DNA of 64,000 nucleotides from Typha latifolia (taxonomy: Eukaryota; Streptophyta; Magnoliopsida; Poales; Typhaceae), in NCBI GenBank assembly GCA_019914945.1, contig CM034103.1, positions 1 through 64,000 on the forward strand, given 5' to 3'. The notes under the pieces were generated by a model, which worked only from the letters and a program-made list of their open reading frames with translations, was not told the DNA's origin and did no database searches. Shown here piece after piece: positions 59,755 through 64,000 of the stretch. The position numbers and the translations under genes were made by a program. Within the stretch, counting starts at the first letter, position 1; each line of letters starts with the position of its first letter.

Positions 59755-60743
59755 AAGCATACAATTATTTAAAAACTTATTAATGCTCTTTCCTTTCTGA
59801 AACAGGATTTTTCGTTTCTTCTTTTTCTTTTTGTCCCAAATGTGGATGGATTTGCTGTAAAGTTTTGGAAGGTATAGTGAATATATACATTGTGGCCTGT
59901 GGCTTTGTCTCCTTCTTCAAGTCCAAGTAACTTTACAATCTCGGACACAGAAAGAATACTCATGTGATGCCTCCTCATCTATAGGTTTCTTAAGCCCTTC
60001 AGCCATATCATCTCCTGTAGCATTAATAAGAAGAGAGACTAAACAAACAAATAACTGGCCAGCTCTCACACATGTAACATGTTTAGCCCAAATGCGCAAA
60101 ACATTAATAGCTACTCACAACACAACTCTTAACATAGTTGTACATGATTGTTTCTTTTCTTTTCTTTTTTTCCTATAAAGCACGTTATGAAGTTTTATAA
60201 AGATTCCTGCACGCATCTACTGGAAAATCAAGTCGTGAATTACAATTATAAGTAACTTCACCAACAGACATAATTTACTCAACATGATGCTTGGAAGTTC
60301 TTTGAGCTTCTTTTCTGGGAAAGAAACTAATAAGCTCATATCTTCTCCGACTAATTTGAACCCTCTTTTGCAAACAAACAATCATAATAAGAGTTCTGCT
60401 GTCTACAACAGGATGTCAATTTTATCGATGTAAATTCCTTCATCCACTTGCCCGGTTTCACTTCCAGTTTTTCAATAAATTCTAGAGCAACAAACCATGG
60501 ACATAGGCCAGTAGCATTGCCAACCAGCCCCACAGTGTCATCATTTATGATTACCAATCATACCGAACTTGATGTTCTTCTCCATGTCTAGTATGAAAGC
60601 AGATGATGTGTGAAAAAATCATTTCCATGTTAATGAATAAGTAACTCAAGGCAGCAACCATCAGTTATCTGCTACGCATAGTGAATCCTCAAATCCCAAG
60701 TTGTGCAGAGGAAAAAGTTCATATATTTAATTAAATCTTGAGC
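59755..60743. other. Convergent region between the neprosin and JmjC genes
   Basis: Holds both 3' untranslated regions. A minus-strand open stretch at 60351-60557 (beginning MVIINDDTVGLVGNATGLCP) has protein-like composition but no recognised domain. It lies downstream of the JmjC stop codon, and may be 3' UTR or a lost exon. Confidence 0.45.
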
Positions 60744-63700
60744 TCAATGGGAATTGCCACCGCCGAATGATTCTGACAGCAAGCTGAAACCAACAGTGGT
60801 GGAACTGCTAGTGCTTGTTGAGAGAGCATGTTCAATCAACCTGACCAATTCCTCAGGACTGCAAATCTCAGAAAGAAAACTTGTTATATGATTGACAAAT
60901 TGACAATTGGATCTTGAACAATTAGCACACAAAAACTCCTGTTGATGTGAATTTCTTATCTCAAGACGGTGCTTATATCCCGCATCTATACATCCGTATG
61001 TTTCTATCAATGCCTCACATAGCTCATGGAAACTTTTCTCCTTCAAAATCTTTTCAATATCAGAAAAGGCACTCCGGTTCTCCGCTGAGCAACTACTAAA
61101 ATTTTCTGGAGCAAAAGCTTCAACTGACTTCATCTTGGAGACAACTGCGTGTATGGCCAAAAGGTTATGAATGTAATAGTGAGCATTTTGTGATGAGCTG
61201 GATGCAGCATCTTCCGCATTTCCAAGATGGTAATTCTTGGTTAGGTTGGCCAAGGCAAACCGTGTGATGAAAACAAAGAAATCATAGAAATTCATGCCTG
61301 CAAGATAAAATCATGCATAAGGTAGTATAAAAAAAAGCTAATATAAGAAGCTTGTAATTTTCATACAGATATTCATCTTAACCTTCTTTCACCTGTATTG
61401 GCTGCCAGATTCCGCTGGCATAAATTTTCAAAATCATCACAGATGTCTCGAATGTCTTCTATATATGCCTTTGCTACATTGTAATCTTCAACAAGCAAGT
61501 TCCACTAAATATAGCAAAGTATTGGTGAATGCAGCATACAAAGTTCAGGACAATATCTTAAAAAAATTAAGCTGATAAAAAATGATTATGGACTTGTTTT
61601 GCTCACCACCCAAGAAAGGTTATAGGCATTAAACCAGTTGTGGTTTATAGAAATAGTGTCTTCCTGTCAGAAAAGAAAAGAAAATAGTACTAAGTTTAAA
61701 AATTCTTGCACCTACATAAATGTTGAGACTTCAGGAAGTACAGTTTGCAAGAATAAACATGGAATGTACAAGTTGTAAATTTAAGTGATATAAGTAGTCT
61801 TGCAAGAATAGTTCTACTGATAATGAGCTATGTGCTCAATTTCGAGTTGGTCTATTTGCCAAATGTTACAGAGTTCTTAGACTAGCACTAACTTGCTTTA
61901 TCGAAATTACCTATCATGTCATATTGGTAACCATTTCTGCCATTGAAATTCTGGATTACTATGGGCATCTATATTGCCCAAGATGAAAGTAAATCTGATG
62001 CATCCAAAATTAGATTGCACGGCTAACTGACAATTATATGAAAATGGGTTGACCAAGATCATACTTAACCTGCTCCATCCAAGATTTATAATCTGTAAGT
62101 TCTTGTCACACATCCTAACTGACCAAGATAAAAGAGCACTCCAACAACAAACAAGGTTTAGGATTTAGATCAAGACAGAAAAATAAAGGCATAACTTTGC
62201 ATTGTAAGACAAGCACGTTATTTGATAGAAATAACACATCTAGGGAAACATATAGAATTACATTAAACTTACCAAATTATGGACTTGATGATACCATCCA
62301 CTAGGCACAAAAATAATTTCATTTTGTTCTTGAATACATTCTGTCCATATTGTCTGCAAATGAGTGGCAGTAATATTCCCAGTTTATGAAAAGGAACTGG
62401 CTTATAACTATAGTCTGCATTACCTTCTTAAAGCCAGGAAACTGTGCTTCAGAAACATCGTCATTGACATCATAGACTAAAGACTTCAAATTCCTACATG
62501 AATAATATAAGTATAAAATATTTAGAAAAAAAAAAAAAAAACATGTGAACAGTAAAACATATCTCACATTCTCACCTTTAACAAATGAACAGCATAGTAA
62601 CTTAAAGCTAATATGCATAGTAATTGAAAGGTGATGAATGCTTAAAGATAGTCATTAGAAGTTAAACAATTATTCTTCATAATGTCACTACCCAAATGAT
62701 TTCAGCAAGTACAACTTGCCAATGCTCCAGTACTTCAGTTTTCAGCATCTGCTTGACTCCCTTTGAATTCCTCAATTTGACAATCCCTGGAAGTCTCATA
62801 ATCTTTTCCGCTTAACTACTCACTGGTATCACTCCTTTTCTAAGCTTCTAAGGACAACCTAGTCACCTACTCTTCCATTCTTTGCCAATCTTATGGCACT
62901 ACCTACCAGGTAGCATTAGCTTTTTATAATGAAACTTTATCATTATATATGAGTTATGAAGTAGCATAAATGATAGACACATGAAATAAATGGTCAAACA
63001 ATCTAATAGCTGATTAAGCAGAAACTAGGCAATATCAAGATATTGATCTACATTCAGATTGTCATTGATAAAGGCGAATGGAGATGTTTCAGCACTAGAA
63101 TCTTAGGCAAAAACTTCAAAGTTCAAACCATTACACAACTGGCCTAGCATTTATATCCAGTTAAAGAATGTCATAACTATTACTTAAGAGAACTTTAGAC
63201 TGACCTAAGATTTAGCACTAATGTATGAACAGACAGTTCCAAGATGTTTGCATCTCCTAAATGTAGTTCATCTTCTCTGACCAAATTTTCTTTTTTCTTT
63301 TTTGAAGTTGACAAGCTTCTCTGTGTTTTTCATTCCTCCTATTTCCATTGTTATTTCAACTAAAGTTCCCTGGTATTCAAGATGGAATAGATGTCACTCT
63401 ACAGATCCAAGGGTACCTATCAAAGATAAGGTGGCACTGTGATGGTGGTAAAAAGAGCCATAGTTTCCTTCCACACACATTTGCTGACCAGCTATATGAC
63501 CTGAAAACATCAGCATGAAGAGGAGTCCAGGTACCTAGAAATGGAAAATAAAACAAAGTTTTAGAATTCCTTTAGGCCTAACAGTCTCTATTAGTGGAAC
63601 AAAAATCATATGTACAATCTTAAAGAAACTGTAGCATTTGAAAAGAAACTACTGAACTTACCTTTTGCTCCCATGTAAACAAATCGATAGTCAGCACAAT

Positions 63701-63824
63701 TAATTTCATTTTCATCGTGATGAATGTCAGAATCTCGATGGATGCGATGACTGTCAAGATACATGTTCAGCCAATCATCAGCAAAAAATGGTGGTGTCGT
63801 GTACGCCACATAATCAGGATACTC
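60744..63824 (-). CDS. JmjC-domain 2-oxoglutarate/Fe(II) oxygenase (JMJ20/JMJD4-like), 5' end beyond the window
   Basis: Non-haem iron dioxygenase. Arabidopsis JMJ20 is reported as a histone arginine demethylase and animal JMJD4 hydroxylates a translation factor; which applies here is unknown. Exons seen: 63824-63662, 63534-63417, 62493-62424, 62353-62273, 61663-61607, 61504-61393, 61297-60744, joining in phase to 384 codons. Order: EYPDYVAYTTPPFFADDWLN, ADYRFVYMGAKG, then TWTPLHADVFRSYSWSANVC with the iron-binding HxD (LHAD), QFPGFKK, EIIFVPSGWYHQVHNL with the distal His, ISINHNWFNAYNLSWV, and IRDICDDFENLCQRNLAANT. The last exon adds a less conserved C-terminal region. All metal ligands in view are present. 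The start codon and first exon(s) lie past base 64000. Confidence 0.93.
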
Positions 63825-64000
63825 CTGAAAATCAAGGAAAAGCTAAGATAACAAGAAATAACATGGTGTTTGAGCTGCCTAAAAGAAAAGAACTAAAATC
63901 AGACAAAAACTGGTCTGCGTCATAATAAAAATGAGCCATGAAAGGTTTTCTAAATTATCTTCCACACTAATTAGCCCAAATACTGTATAAATGATAAGAA

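Overview
This is plant nuclear DNA. Genes are split into many short exons by AT-rich introns with GT-AG borders, and there are microsatellites, TIR-flanked repeats, LINE and SINE remnants and a Copia LTR element. Every recognisable protein belongs to a land-plant family. The low GC of introns and intergenic DNA and the NRT2.3/NRT2.5-type nitrate transporter suggest an angiosperm, probably a non-grass monocot; the genus cannot be fixed by reading. Exon coordinates below were worked out by hand from splice sites and reading phase, without transcript evidence.

Left third (1-25 kb): a WW-domain DEAD-box RNA helicase gene on the minus strand (1047-7811, 7 coding exons); a transcript-poor stretch with a GC-rich island near 10.7-10.96 kb; a small plus-strand plant-specific TIGR01589-type gene (11512-12362); a minus-strand PX plus Rubicon-homology (DUF4206) protein gene (13091-19022); then about 6.5 kb of decayed intergenic DNA with LINE and possible LTR remnants.

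Middle (25-44 kb): a minus-strand GH28 polygalacturonase gene (25821-28262), a plus-strand cysteine-rich receptor-like kinase gene (30224-34648), a minus-strand plastid-targeted-looking multi-pass membrane protein gene (35930-39397) carrying a TIR element in an intron and a perfect hairpin over its stop codon, an Au-like SINE, and a minus-strand high-affinity nitrate transporter NRT2 gene (42247-43941).

Right third (44-64 kb): a LINE 3' end with an RNase H remnant, an internally deleted Copia retrotransposon with both LTRs (47071-50183), a broken NRT2 copy facing the intact one (51333-54010), a broken PMEI-type gene, an intact neprosin-domain secreted protein gene (57911-59754), and the 3' part of a JmjC (JMJ20/JMJD4-like) oxygenase gene that runs off the right edge.

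The genes do not form a pathway; this is an ordinary mixed plant gene neighbourhood. The polygalacturonase, PMEI remnant, neprosin and receptor kinase are all cell-wall or apoplast proteins, but nothing in the sequence shows they act together. I did not find a convincing new multi-gene system. The most unusual items are two GC-AG introns in separate genes, the NRT2 gene/pseudogene pair in head-to-head orientation, and the stop-codon hairpin.
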